64,000 nt of DNA from Psoroptes ovis. Lineage: Eukaryota; Arthropoda; Arachnida; Sarcoptiformes; Psoroptidae. The notes below the pieces were generated by a model. It saw only the letters and a list, made by a program, of their open reading frames with translations. It did no database searches and was not told where the DNA came from. The stretch covers positions 186,001-250,000 of the forward strand of contig PQWQ01000015.1 of assembly GCA_002943765.1 (NCBI GenBank). Reading direction: 5' to 3'. Of the stretch, positions 36,581 through 48,803 are shown piece by piece; within the stretch, counting starts at the first letter, position 1, and every line of letters starts with the position of its first letter. The position numbers were made by a program, and so were the translations under genes.

Positions 36581-39500
36581 TTGTTGATTCGCGATCGCAA
36601 CAATCGTACAATCAATTTCACATTCATTTTGATGTGTTTGATTCGTGATTATCAATGATTTTCTGCTTTTCAAACATTCATGAATTTCATGAATTTATTC
36701 ATTTCATTCATTTTTGAATTTTGTTTTCCTCTTTTTTTTCGATGCAAATTTCAATTCAAGTTGACATTTGAGCTGAAATGAAAAAATTAGAAAATGAACT
36801 TTATTTTTGACGATTGTCATCAATTGTTATCATGATGATGATGTTTGAATCAATTATAATATGATATTATTTGAAATTCAGATTCTTTGAAATCATCATC
36901 ATCATCAGCAGCAGCATTGAAACACATATTTTTAGCCATTATTTTTGATGACGCTATTCATATGAATATTTTGCTTGAATTTTTTTCATTTTTTCTTTGA
37001 TTAGTATTCATTTATTTTTATTTTTATTTTTTTCATTCAATTCATTTTTGCATACAAAACATTTTCGCTGTTTATTTCTATGGAATATTTTTGCATTATC
37101 ATGTGATGCAAATGGAAATGAATTTTCATTTTCTTCTTGCTGTTGTTCTTATCACCCGTTACCCCATACATTTCGTGATGATATTTTTCATTTATTATCA
37201 TTATATATTGTTTGTATGTTTCGAAACTCAAACAACAAAACAGAAAAATTTTATTATTTTCATTTTCATATTTTTTTATGACCAAAAAATATATTTCAGA
37301 CCGGAAAACTGAACAAATTTTTTTGTCTTGTGCACACCAATTGGGTTCGTATGCAAAATTCGTTACCTCTCAGTCTTGTTCGGGTCCTATTTTCATTATT
37401 TTTGAAAAATGAAAAATTCTAAGAAAATCGTTCTTAGAAATGAAAATGTATTTGTTTTCTTTGGGTTTATTTTATTCAATCTATTTCGTATGAAAGTTTC
37501 GCAACGAAGAAAATTGAATGAAAAAAAAAATTTAATCGAAAAAAATGAACATTTTTCTTTCGGTTGGTTGTGTTGTGTCGGATCATTTTATTTGCATTTG
37601 TTTTGTTTTCGTATTTTTTTTCAAATCAATGTTTTCTGAATCAGACAAACTCTTGCAACAATAAATTCTTGCGTTTTTGAGAATTCATTTTTTTTCATTT
37701 GTATTAGTTTATTCCATTTTTCCGTCTTTACCCGAACAAATTATCACCACTGGTGTTGTTGTTGTTTTTGGATTATTGAATGACTGAATGAATGAATGAA
37801 TTGCACATAATAAACAAAAAACACACAACATTTTTCATCACACATTTTGAAAATCAATATTTTTGTCATTTTTTTTTTTGTTCCATATCTCATTTGTCTT
37901 TCGGCTCCCCATTAAATCGTTTGGCAAGTTTTATTTTACTTGTTTTTCATTTTGAAATTTTTAACTTGTATTCCGCATGTAAACAAATTTCGTGCAGCAT
38001 AAACACATCATTCATATTTAAAATTTGAGTCTTTGAATATTTTCAGTGACTGAAAATGTAAAATCACATACAAATTATCCATTTTTTTTGCCACTGGTCA
38101 GTTTATTATTCATTGGTCAGTCATGCTTATTATTCATTCATATTTTCTTCAGTCGATTCCCCAAATTTCAGCCGAAATCATTGCGTGTTGAATGTAATTT
38201 TAGAATTTTATATGGTTGAATTTTCCAAGTCTAAATCAATAGTATCGACATTGTATGGAATTTAAGTTGAATAATAACAATAATCGCCTTAGATTTGGCT
38301 GCTGCAAATAATGATTATTATCGTCTTAGACAATAATATCATTTGTATCCATTTGCGAATGATAATTTTTGAATAAATTTTTACATATCAATTGATCTTA
38401 ATTCAAAAATGTGCGACAAACGGAAATATTAGTTTTTTAAACATTTACATCTGGTTTTTTTCGAAATTTAAATGAAAATAATTATTTCTTCAGCAAAAAA
38501 AAAAAATACAAAAGATTTTAACAAATTGATAAAAATTTGAATTTTAAATTGATTTTTTTTTCGTAAGAATAACAAAATTGAAAATTAAAAATTTACATTC
38601 AATTATTTCATTTTGCAATTTCTTTTTTCGTTAAGTCTGTATTTTCATAAATGAAATTTATTATCTATGAATTATAATCAAAATGAATTCATTTTCAAAT
38701 GAAAAAATTCAGAGAAAATAAAATTCATTCATTTGTTTATTTATTCAATTCAACATTTGAATTCATTCAATATAAACATTAATAATGATGCATTTCATTT
38801 GAACAATGAACAATCTATGAATGAATCGTATGTTAACGATTCAGGTTTTTATTTTCTTTCTTTCTTTCTTCACAATCTCTTCATCTTTCTTTCAGCATCT
38901 ATGTCATTAAACATTTTCTACCAAATGAATGATGAAATGAATATCATACACATACTTACGCTTACGAAAAAAAAACATGTGTAACATCAAATATCAACTA
39001 ACAAACAAAAGAATCGAACAAAATTGAACAACAAAGATACATTTTGTTATATTTTCTTTTGATAAACACAAACACATCCATATATTATTATTCATTTATA
39101 TTAATTTCTATTCGAAAAAGTTTTCTGAATTTCTTTTATTTTTTCTTTTCTTCACTACAAAAGATCTTATATTTCACATGTTTGATATATATTTTTCCTT
39201 GATTGTAAACATGTTTAATATTGATGATGAAAATGAAAATGAAAATGAAAATTGAAAATAAAGATGATGAAGATGATTATATTAATAGAATTCAACAAGC
39301 TTAAAAAGCATACGAGAATGAGATGAATTGAATAATATGATAAAAAATTGAATAAATAAGCAGAAAATCTTTATAAATGATCATTTTGTTTTGTTTGCTT
39401 GTGAATAATTATTATTATTTATATAACAACACCCTAAGATCGAAAAATAGAAACATGTAAAAAGATTATGATGATGATATTCGTATTTCTTATTAAAAAT

Positions 39501-42500
39501 TTAAAATTTCTTGCTTCTTTTTCTATTTTCTCAATGTTATTCACAGTAAAGTTCAAAAATCTTTTGATAACAATGGAATTTGCGGCGCGTATTATATATA
39601 TGTACACAGCATTTCATACAGAAAATGATAATTTTTTTCTCGTCGTTTCGTTCCATGCTTTTTGTTTGTGTTTGTGAAAATCAATATTTAAAAAAAAAAC
39701 TAAACAATTTTAAATTTTCGGTTATTCTTTCAATGAAACAAAGAAAAATTCACCCAATGTTTTTGTTTTGATAATCGATAATGTTTGAACAATGTTTCGT
39801 TCAAGAAGAAGAAAAATTTTAAATTATAAATATAAAAATCAATTCAAGTTTAAAGAGCACCAAAAGAGAATTTATGCATTTTTTTGAAGATATTGAAAAA
39901 TAAAATAATAATAAAATATTGTATCAAGAAGAGAATGTAGGAGAAAAAAAATTTTTGAATTTAAATTGAAATTTGTTCATTGGAAAATTGAAAATATTCA
40001 CTCACTATTTCTAGCATTGAAAAACTTTTTTTTCAAACTGAAACTGAACTGAAATTTTTTCCATGAAAAACAAATAGGATTTAATACGATTGCTTTTCCA
40101 TGTTCAAAAGAGATGATCCTAGTGGATGTTAGAAAAAATTTTTTTTTGGCGAAACGAGAAAAAAAAAGAAAATTCATTGATTTTTTCTGTTAGTTTCAAA
40201 AATTCAAAAATTTCAAATCCTCTTTTCCATGTGATTTTTAATCAATAATTCAAAAATAAAAAAAAAATTGATTAAAAGTAACATGTTTTTCTTTGTTTTT
40301 GTTTTCGGTTTTCACTCATGATGTTGACTCAAATTTATCGACTGATTGAATTGTAATTATGATTCGCAGGGAAAAAAATCAATTAAATCAATTTTTTTTT
40401 CAAAAAATAAAATTTTTCAATTATTTTTCTTTTCATAATGAAGCAAATTATTTTTTTTTTTGTAATTATTTCGATGTTGAAATATGCAGCATAACAAAAT
40501 ACAATACCATTCAATACATTCATTCAATGTTAATCGATGAATGAATGAATCGTTGATTCATTCATTTTTTTGCTTTCATTTTTCGCTTCTCAATTCAAAA
40601 ATTTGATGATTGATGAAATATATGTGTGTATGTGTGTGTGTGTGCTCTGATGAATTGAATCATCAAAAATTCTTGAAGAATATTTTCTTAGCCTAAAAAT
40701 GAAGTGACGAAAAAATGAAATGAAAGGAATTTCTCGAAGAATTTTTCTTTTTTTTTGTCTAATTTCTTATGAACAATTGCATGATAAGCAAATAATTTTC
40801 CACTTGTCTCCATCGAATTAGTTGATGATAATAATAATGAGAACATTTTTTTTTTCTATTGGTTTGATTTCAATATTTTACATTCATATTAACATTTCTA
40901 AATTCATTCATTCATTCATTCATTATTATTTCTTCTAATTTTCGTTTTAACATTCATTCGTTTGTTCAACAAATATTTGAGCAATTGTTTGCATATATAT
41001 CGTAATAATTGCTGAAACATTGATTGTGTTTCATTGCATTAAATGTAAATATTTCTTTTTGGTACGAATAATGAATTTGAAATTTTTTCTCGTTTTCAAT
41101 GTTGGACATTCGAAAAAAAAATAACTTTCATACATCATTATTCATCATCATCATCATCATCATTTACTATTATGATTATTTTGTTTTTGTTCGGGCGACA
41201 AATTTTTTTTTTCATTTCATTTCATTTCATTTTATTGGATTTCCGAATGTAATTTTATTTGATTCGCTTTGAACAACAACAAATTCTCTGCTTTTGCTTA
41301 AGGGTATCATTCATTTTTTGATTTTTCTATTTTTTTCTCATCTCTTCTCTTTAATACGATTATTTGAATCCACTTTTTTGATGCCATTTTAAAGTTTTAT
41401 TTCATTTTTTTTTTCGATATGCAACTTTTTTTAAATATAATATATCATCATTCATTTATCATTGATTCTCTAAATTCTTGGAATTTCTTGAATTGTATTT
41501 TGATATATTTTCATCATTTTTCATTTATTGAATACCAATGATGATCCTTTGGTTTTTTTTTTGTAAAAATTCAATGAAATCGGTCAATTCTGTTTCGTTT
41601 TTTTTCCGTAGTTAAATTAGCAAGTTTCATTTCAATAATTTGCAGTATAATTGTTTCAAGATTTTTTTTTCATTTTATTGAAAATATTATATTTCGGATA
41701 CGGCAGCTAAAACAAAAAAGTTTCCATTTTCCACAGTATCATCTTCATTTGATCCATCAATCAAATATGTTCAATATAAATGTAGATATAATATATCCTA
41801 CTCTTTTTCTATGCATTATTATTATTATTATTTTGGAATCTCCCAACTAATTCGTTTCATGTTTACATAATATCCATTTTTTCTCACTAAATTCCCATAT
41901 TTTACATTCTATTTTCATGCATATTATGGATTTGTTGATAATAATAATGACCATGATAATAACAGCTACTGACATTCCAAAAAAAACTTTTAACGCCTAC
42001 CATAGGCTTGAAATCATAGATTCATGAGCTTTTTTTTGGCCGAAAAAAATGTCCATCAATTTATTCATTTATTATGAATTTCAATTTATTTCGTCGCTTG
42101 CCTGTGAATGACAATTTTCGTTCGCTTCAAATTTTTTTCTCTGAATTATTTTGCATGTGATTATCAGAGATGAATGTTTGAACTGTTTTTTTTTCAGTTA
42201 AATTCAAAAATATTAATTTTTGTTGTTGTTGTTATTATAATTGTTGTTATTGTTTGTTTGACAACACTTTGTCCCGAAATTTTCATATAATTAATTTTAA
42301 TTATAATTTGAATTATTCAAATTATTATTGAATTTCATTTTTTTTGTTTGTGAAAATTGAAAAATATCAGAATGAATTACTGTATAGAATTTTTTCCTCA
42401 CTTTTCACTCTAATGATACCATGACAATGATAGTAATAGTGGGTAATCAGTGATGAAATGAATTATCAAAAAAAAACTGTCATTTTGAATTTTATTTAAA

Positions 42501-43349
42501 TTAATTACAAATGATTAATTTGAAAATTGATTGATGAATCTTATTATATTCAAATTTTCATGTGTTGAATTTTTGAAACGAAAAATCAAATTTGATTAGT
42601 AAAATTTATTTTGACACATTATTTTTTAATTTCAAATCATTTTCATAGAAAATAAATGATTTCTTTTGGATCAATGATCACAAATCATTCCAAAATTCTC
42701 TTTGAATTGATGAATTTCGGTTAATCTTTATTTCATGATTATTTCAATGCGCAATGAGCACATCACTGCTGCTACTGCAGCACTAGCAACACAAAAAGAA
42801 CGGAATGAAACAAAAACAAGATGAATAGACACGAGAAAAATGTATGAATTTATTCGCTTGAATAAATTTAAGAACATCGAACCCTAAAAAAAATAGAAAT
42901 TTTTTTAATAATATTAATAATCATCATCGGATAATAACAATAATAATAATATTGATACTAATAACACACAAATGATCGAGCCAGAAAAAAAAATTGAGAA
43001 ACAAAATAAATGTTCAATATTGATTCATATTTGTTTTTTTCGATCAATCCATACATATTTTTTTTTTCTACCCAATAACAATGAACATTGCGTAATAAAT
43101 AGTCGAAAAAGATTAATAGTTTTTTATTGTTGTACATGGTTCATTTTCGAACCGTATCCAAAGATGAAAATTTCGATCGAAGCAAATAGGAAAAAAACAT
43201 CATTACCAATCACTATTATTATTATTATTAATACGAATGCATCTATTCAATATTTATGCGATAAATGACTGTTAATGACCTTTTGGTTCTGATAATTGTT
43301 CCACTATGTTTTTCTTTCGTTATTTTATTTTATAATTCCAATTTATTAA

Positions 43350-43740
43350 TGTAATGAAAACGACTGGTTTTTCATTAAAGGTTCCGAATCAATCCAAAAC
43401 ATCAATTTTAAATCAATTAATCAATTCAAAACCATCAATAACTATCAATAACTATCAATTTTATTATTGCTAAATTTATAAAAAGGATTACAAATTATTC
43501 AAGCATTATTACAAAAAATGGAAAAGCTTACAATCATTTGTTGTTCTACATTAATTAAAACTAAATCAAACTATTACAATCAATTTTTAACTTAATTCTT
43601 TAATTTTTTTGTGGACGGTTGTTAATCGAACTTTTTGACATGTGCTTTTACAACCGTTTTTCTAGAACTTTTTCTATGGAATTTTAATCGTGAAATTCAT
43701 AAAGAACGTAACCAATTTTTTAACTTAAATTTTCACAACA
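43350..43740 (-). repeat. 3' LTR of the BEL/Pao-type element
   Basis: 391 bp, begins TGTAATGAAAACG and ends TTTTCACAACA on the plus strand. Relative to the other LTR it has one extra 10-bp unit (AATAACTATC near 43,440-43,460) and differs in a short patch at 43,558-43,573 and in two homopolymer lengths. The Gag-protease ORF stops 16 bases inside it. Confidence 0.9.
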
Positions 43741-46409
43741 TTCTCGGGCCGAGGAACAATTAGATATCTTCTGATTAATTTATTATATTCACAATCGTTT
43801 TTCTTGATCTTAACTGGAGCAAATTCATTATTATTAAACTTGTTCTTGTATGAATTGTCATCGTAAACTATTGGTGCTCTTGATTTGTCAATATTCATTC
43901 CATGTTGTATATGTTCATGACTTTTATCCAAATTAAAGCTAGAATCCACATTAGGATGTTGATATTCTTCAAATTTTGTTATTTCAGATGAATTTTTAGG
44001 ATGTTCAAATTTTTCTTGATTGATTGATGATTGTCGGGTATTAATGGTGCTAACTTCAAATGCACAATTAGGACTTTTGTTTATTTTGACTTGAAACATT
44101 CTGCTTATGCGATCATATTCATCTTTTGATTCATTGATATTTGTTGATTTTGTGTTCTTCATTTTTTGACTGAAATCAAAATTTGACTCTTGATGTTCAA
44201 CTAATTGTGGCTTTGAAATATTTCGAGGTTGACTAAGCTGTTCTGAATAATTTGATTCTTGACTGGTGTTTATGATACTGACTTCAAATTTTGAAGTACG
44301 ATTATTATTTTTTGATTCGTCGATGGCAATCGGTTTAATGCTAATATCTGTCGAGTCGGTTTTGTCATGATTAATACTAGTAATGTTTTGATTGCTAATG
44401 CTTTCTTCAGCTTTAGGATTCAAACAATGTTCTTCGATACATTTCAAATCTGAATTCTTAAAAGTTGAGCTTACAATTTTTACTTTGCCAAACACAGTGT
44501 TAAAATATAATACTTTCGGTCTTGGACTAAAGAATTTGTATTTATAATCAGTACCAATGATTATCAATTTTTGATTTGAATCAAATATTCTAGCCATTAA
44601 TTCACAACTGGTTGAATCTTTTGTGAACTTAATATTGATACCACGATCTATAGTCTGTTTTAAAGAAGTATCCACTGGAGTAATGATTTCTATTGCTGAT
44701 GTTGGGAATGTTGGTTCATCACTAATTAAACAAGAACTTATTAAGCTAGCTTTTGAGCCGGAATCAAGCAAAATTTCTACTTCTTCTTCTTTGTATTCAC
44801 CAATCAGAACTGGACGATCTGAATTTTGAATGCCTATTATTTTTATTTCAATTGGATTATTTTCAACGTTGGAAATTGCTGCGACTTGATTTGTAGCTAC
44901 TTCTTTTATATCAAAGGCTGAAATGAATGCGCTTTGATTGGTTGCTGATTCAGTATTTGTATTGATGGAACTGGCATTTGGATAATTTGCTGATACTTGG
45001 TTCGGTGCTGCTGTTACTGATGAATGAACATCTCTTATGCTTGCGGATGTGATTGCTGCTGTATTATTTGTTGCTGCCGATGCTTCGTTGTGAATTTCTC
45101 TTGGTGGTGTTGGAGCTGATCGATTGTTTGTCGGACTCATTCTTAGTACAGCTTCGTGAAGACAAGATGAATGACCATAGCTACAAATTGAACACACAAT
45201 GTTTGATCTACAGTCACGTGCCCAATGACCTGGTTTGATACATTTAGTGCATAATCTGTTTTGTCTGATTTTAGTTACGATCCAATCTGGATTGCTCAAA
45301 TGTGGACAATTTATTGATTGATGTTCTTGATCACAAAAATTGCATCGAATTCTGCTGTTGTTGTTTATCATGTTGATTGATGCACGGCGAATTTCTGTCG
45401 CTGGTGGTCTTGCTTCTGTTTGTTGTGGTCGTTTTCTAGCGAATCTTTCAGCTTCATCGTACATTTCTTGTATTTTTTCGATCGCATCTCTAAATGATTT
45501 TGATTTACCACTTATTTCGCGGTTACCGCGGTAATAGAATTTTTCAGCAATTGAATCGATCATTGTACCTTCTGTCATTTTATTTATGTTGTCGAAGCTT
45601 TCGATTGCAGCGAGGACTGCTTCGCCTGCTAACTTGACCGATCTTAATCCAACGATATCATTTTCATTTCTAACTTGTGGACATTTGGATAGCTCATGTC
45701 TACATTCATTCAGAAATTTTTCTTCATCTTCATATTCTTGTTCCAATTTATTCCACAATTCATTCAAAGATGCGTTGGAATTAAGTAATCGCATTACTTT
45801 ACGTTTAGATACTTCGTCAAGTGATTGGACCAGGAAATTCTTTGCTCGAATTTCGCTTATGTTGCTGTTGTTGATCATGGGCTTGGCAAGATTCTTGAAT
45901 GTATACCAATCTATATATTTACCGGAGAATTTTGGAATTTCATTTATGTTGATGACTTGGTTGATGGATTCAGATGATCTTATTTCTTGTTGATTCGATG
46001 TTACGCTGTGACTTGCTTCTTGTACTGGCTGATGACTTGCCACTGGTGGATTTTGTTCAACATTTGTGTTATTATCATTTGTTTGATTCAAATTATTATT
46101 AATTCCATTTGTTTGATTGGTATTATCATTATTTTCATCATCAGGATTGACACTGTCTTCTTTTGTTTTAGCTTTAATAAATTTATCTATTTTTTCTTTA
46201 TAATAATCCATTTTCATTTCATTTTCTAAAGAAATTTCTTCATCACTGGCGATATATAAATCCAATAATTGATCATTCAATTCCAACATCTTTGTCTTTA
46301 GATCTTGCGCTTTTTCTAATTCAAAATTGTTGTTAATGCCTTTTGTAATATTTCTTCTTATTATTCTTAATTGCTTTTTGACTTCTTCCATTTTTGGATT
46401 TTTGATCAA
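43725..46409 (-). CDS. Gag-protease polyprotein of a BEL/Pao-type retrotransposon, intact
   Basis: 894 residues, uninterrupted. Gag forms the particle and binds the RNA; the aspartic protease matures it. Order: an acidic helical N-terminus (1-90); an Asn/Gln-rich linker (91-155); a DUF1759-like Gag core beginning EIPKFSGKYIDWYTF at about 157; zinc-binding Cys/His motifs at 356-418 (CX2CX3HX4C, then CTKCIKPGHWARDC, then a CX2CX3H...LH variant), an arrangement typical of BEL/Pao Gag; and a retropepsin motif, LLDSGSKASLIS, at 547-558 with D549 catalytic. Residues from about 650 to the end are low-similarity Ser/Asn/Lys-rich sequence carrying two diverged copies of an about 45-residue unit (707-749 and 782-826). 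The stop codon falls in the 3' LTR. Family placement is confident; the C-terminal extension is unexplained. Confidence 0.88.
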   Translation of the reverse strand: MIKNPKMEEVKKQLRIIRRNITKGINNNFELEKAQDLKTKMLELNDQLLDLYIASDEEISLENEMKMDYYKEKIDKFIKAKTKEDSVNPDDENNDNTNQTNGINNNLNQTNDNNTNVEQNPPVASHQPVQEASHSVTSNQQEIRSSESINQVININEIPKFSGKYIDWYTFKNLAKPMINNSNISEIRAKNFLVQSLDEVSKRKVMRLLNSNASLNELWNKLEQEYEDEEKFLNECRHELSKCPQVRNENDIVGLRSVKLAGEAVLAAIESFDNINKMTEGTMIDSIAEKFYYRGNREISGKSKSFRDAIEKIQEMYDEAERFARKRPQQTEARPPATEIRRASINMINNNSRIRCNFCDQEHQSINCPHLSNPDWIVTKIRQNRLCTKCIKPGHWARDCRSNIVCSICSYGHSSCLHEAVLRMSPTNNRSAPTPPREIHNEASAATNNTAAITSASIRDVHSSVTAAPNQVSANYPNASSINTNTESATNQSAFISAFDIKEVATNQVAAISNVENNPIEIKIIGIQNSDRPVLIGEYKEEEVEILLDSGSKASLISSCLISDEPTFPTSAIEIITPVDTSLKQTIDRGINIKFTKDSTSCELMARIFDSNQKLIIIGTDYKYKFFSPRPKVLYFNTVFGKVKIVSSTFKNSDLKCIEEHCLNPKAEESISNQNITSINHDKTDSTDISIKPIAIDESKNNNRTSKFEVSIINTSQESNYSEQLSQPRNISKPQLVEHQESNFDFSQKMKNTKSTNINESKDEYDRISRMFQVKINKSPNCAFEVSTINTRQSSINQEKFEHPKNSSEITKFEEYQHPNVDSSFNLDKSHEHIQHGMNIDKSRAPIVYDDNSYKNKFNNNEFAPVKIKKNDCEYNKLIRRYLIVPRPENVVKI

Positions 46410-46550
46410 ATTATGTTCTTGTCAATGATAAATTTTAACTTATTGAAATTTCGACTTTAAATTCTTGATTGATTTTCTTTACTTGTTGCTGACTTCGTGA
46501 AAAATTTGTTCTTATCTTCTTATACTTGCAAATGATTCAATAATAAAAAT

Positions 46551-46932
46551 TGTAATGAAAACGACTGGTTTTTCATTAAAGGTTCCGAATCAATCCAAAA
46601 CATCAATTTTAAATCAATTAATCAATTCAAAACCATCAATAACTATCAATTTTATTATTGCTAAATTTATAAAAAGGATTACAAATTATTCAAGCATTAT
46701 TACAAAAAATGGAAAAGCTTACAATCATTTGTTGTTCTACATTAATTAAAACTATTCAAAATATTACAATCAATTTTTAACTTAATTCTTTAATTTTTTT
46801 GTGGACGGTTGTTAATCGAACTTTTTGACATGTGCTTTTTACAACCGTTTTTTCTAGAACTTTTTCTATGGAATTTTAATCGTGAAATTCATAAAGAACG
46901 TAACCAATTTTTTAACTTAAATTTTCACAACA
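46551..46932 (-). repeat. 5' LTR of the BEL/Pao-type element
   Basis: 382 bp, begins TGTAATGAAAACG and ends TTTTCACAACA on the plus strand. Transcription would run on the minus strand into the Gag-protease ORF that starts at 46,409. Almost the same as the LTR at 43,350-43,740. Confidence 0.9.
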
Positions 46933-47822
46933 TATTAATTTCACGCAAACACATCGTGTGTTTATGAGTTATGAAATAGCAAAAAATTGAAAATAAAAAT
47001 AACCAAAATATGAAAGTAGGCGTAATTCGTTTATAGAATTTCAATTACAATTTTTTTTACTGGTTTTCTATTCGTTTTTCCTTCAATTTTTAATCAATTT
47101 TGATGATAAACATATCGATGATTTAGTTTTAAATACATATTTTATAAATATGGCTGTTTCATGGTTAAATTCAATGCACCATGAACTTAATATTCCTTCA
47201 TTATTATTTCATTTCATTCATTTTTTTCGCTTCATCATTCCACAATAATTTTACTCTATTAAGCACCGAAATGCTAATATAAATATTTGAATTTTGCGAA
47301 AAAAAAATTTGATTACATGTATTTACTGTATGATCATTATGTTAGTAGTAATAATACTAACAAGTAAACTGATAAACATTTTTCGAAGAAAAAAAAATGT
47401 ATCCAAATACATAATTTTACTGAATGAATTAATGAGCTTTTAACAATATTTTGGTGTAATACGAAATTATAGCAATTATAATGATAATATGAGCAATTAT
47501 GTTAATATAAAAGAAAAAAAATATTGTCAATCACACCACATTATGATCTTATGAATATTTAACAAAAAAAAGAAGCATATCATCAGTATCAGGAAGTAAA
47601 TATAATCAAACATTTATTATTTCATAATGACAAAAAAATAAATATTCATTCTTGATTACATAACAAAATTATTGCTCGAAAAAATCGAAAAAAAATTGAT
47701 ATTTCTAAATTGTATTTACGCAAAGGATTTCGATCCGAAAATTTTCCATCATTTGACCAGTGTAATAAGAAGTCTGGACCAGATTTGAATTGAATTGAAT
47801 TGAATTTCATTTTTGATTTTTT

Positions 47823-47904
47823 TTAGGCTGTCCTAAAAGTTCATCCCGCTCGATATCGATTGAGTTGCTCATGAAAATCGGCCAGAACTTTCCGAACAAC
47901 CTAT
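47823..47904 (+). mobile_element. 80-bp mariner-type MITE, copy 4 (subfamily B)
   Basis: Begins TTAGGCTGTCCTAAAAG and ends AACTTTCCGAACAACCTA. The centre has TTGCTCATGAAAATCGGCCA, shared with the copy at 61,936 and different from subfamily A. Ends are diverged and the TA target sites are no longer clear, so it is probably older. Confidence 0.75.
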
Positions 47905-48768
47905 TATTTTCAAATGAAAAATTCAATTTTATTTCATCTCATTTCTTCTCCGAAACAAATGAGAGAAAAAAAAGAAATAAAATCATGGCCATTTGAAATA
48001 TGATATTTGATTCACCTAAAGTGCTTTGCAAAAATAAAAAAAATCTTGATAAAATGAATTTTTTGAATTTTGAAATGGCCAAACCATACAAACAACCAAA
48101 CAAACTTGAAAAAAAAAACATTTTAACATTGATTGAATTTCATCGATTTTTCTCATATTAATGATGCCATCAAAATACGAAAAAAAATTAGGCTTATAAT
48201 TCACAGTATTTCTGTGTTGAATTCCCCAAAAAATCCCCAAATAAAATCATGCAATATCATTGATTATTATTGTTGTTGTTGCTGATGATGATGCCATTAC
48301 TGGTTGATGTCAGTTGTGTGTTATTATCTCCCTTTTTTTTCCCGAAAAAAAAAATTCAATTCTTCACATTTCTTTTAACATGTCCATGTACAAGACAGTG
48401 TACAGTATTTACACTCTTGAAATTTACTCCATCTCTTCAGTACACAAACACATTTGAAAAAAAAAGATAAACTTAATCTATCTTATCCCTATCTCACAGT
48501 GATTGAATTGAAATGAATTTGAATTGAATTCTTTTTTTTTTCTTTTTCATTTTTATTATTTATTCCACTGTATCGTACACTGTATTGTATCATCATGCAT
48601 ATCATCATCATCATCATATCATAAACCATTTTATCAAATGAATAATTTTTGTTTTCAGTGAAACAAGGAACATTTTATTTTATTTTATTTTCAAACGAAA
48701 AAAAAAGCAGATAAGGTTTATGTTTTTCATTGGAAATATTGTTCCATAGCGTAGAAGATGAGGCAGAA

Positions 48769-48803
48769 TTTTTTTTTTTTTTTTTTTTTGATTCTCCCCC
48801 CCC
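48769..48803. repeat. T21 tract followed by C8 tract
   Basis: An uninterrupted run of 21 T (48,769-48,789), then GATTCT... leading into eight C (48,796-48,803), the longest C run I noticed in the window. All but one base of this block is pyrimidine or lies in the short GA junction. Confidence 0.85.

Larger units (their letters stand above)
29563..43343. other. Gene-poor AT-rich stretch, middle part of desert
   Basis: About 13.8 kb without a gene I can support. The longest ORF (35,454-35,840, 128 codons) has no recognisable domain. Contents: a TG run (30,196-30,218), short hairpins (31,287-31,316; 32,342-32,363), an ATAATG hexamer repeat (32,650-32,680), GAT runs (32,800-32,820; 33,251-33,273), a MITE (36,501-36,580), an AAAATG repeat (39,229-39,252) and many A/T tracts. 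A less AT-rich patch at 34,236-34,300 is unexplained. Confidence 0.5.
43344..46938 (-). mobile_element. Complete non-autonomous BEL/Pao-type LTR retrotransposon
   Basis: Element 43,350-46,932 (3,583 bp) flanked by the 6-bp direct repeat TATTAA (43,344-43,349 and 46,933-46,938). The LTRs begin TG and end CA on the plus strand. The internal region holds a 141-nt leader and one Gag-protease ORF on the minus strand. No reverse transcriptase, RNase H or integrase is present, and there is no room for them. No tRNA-type primer-binding site starting TGG is seen within about 60 nt of the 5' LTR, and no strong polypurine tract before the 3' LTR. Mobilisation, if any, would need enzymes from a related autonomous element (inference). 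The LTRs differ by a 10-bp repeat unit and a few small changes, which suggests a recent insertion. Confidence 0.88.

Noticed and set aside
36263..36673. 136-codon minus-strand ORF
   Set aside because: Part of the frame is the MITE at 36,501-36,580 read through. The residues GCPESFCRF and QELSGQPN come from the element's ends, not from a gene.
37330..37400. Possible tRNA T-loop (GGGTTCGTATGC)
   Set aside because: No complementary acceptor or anticodon arms could be found around it.
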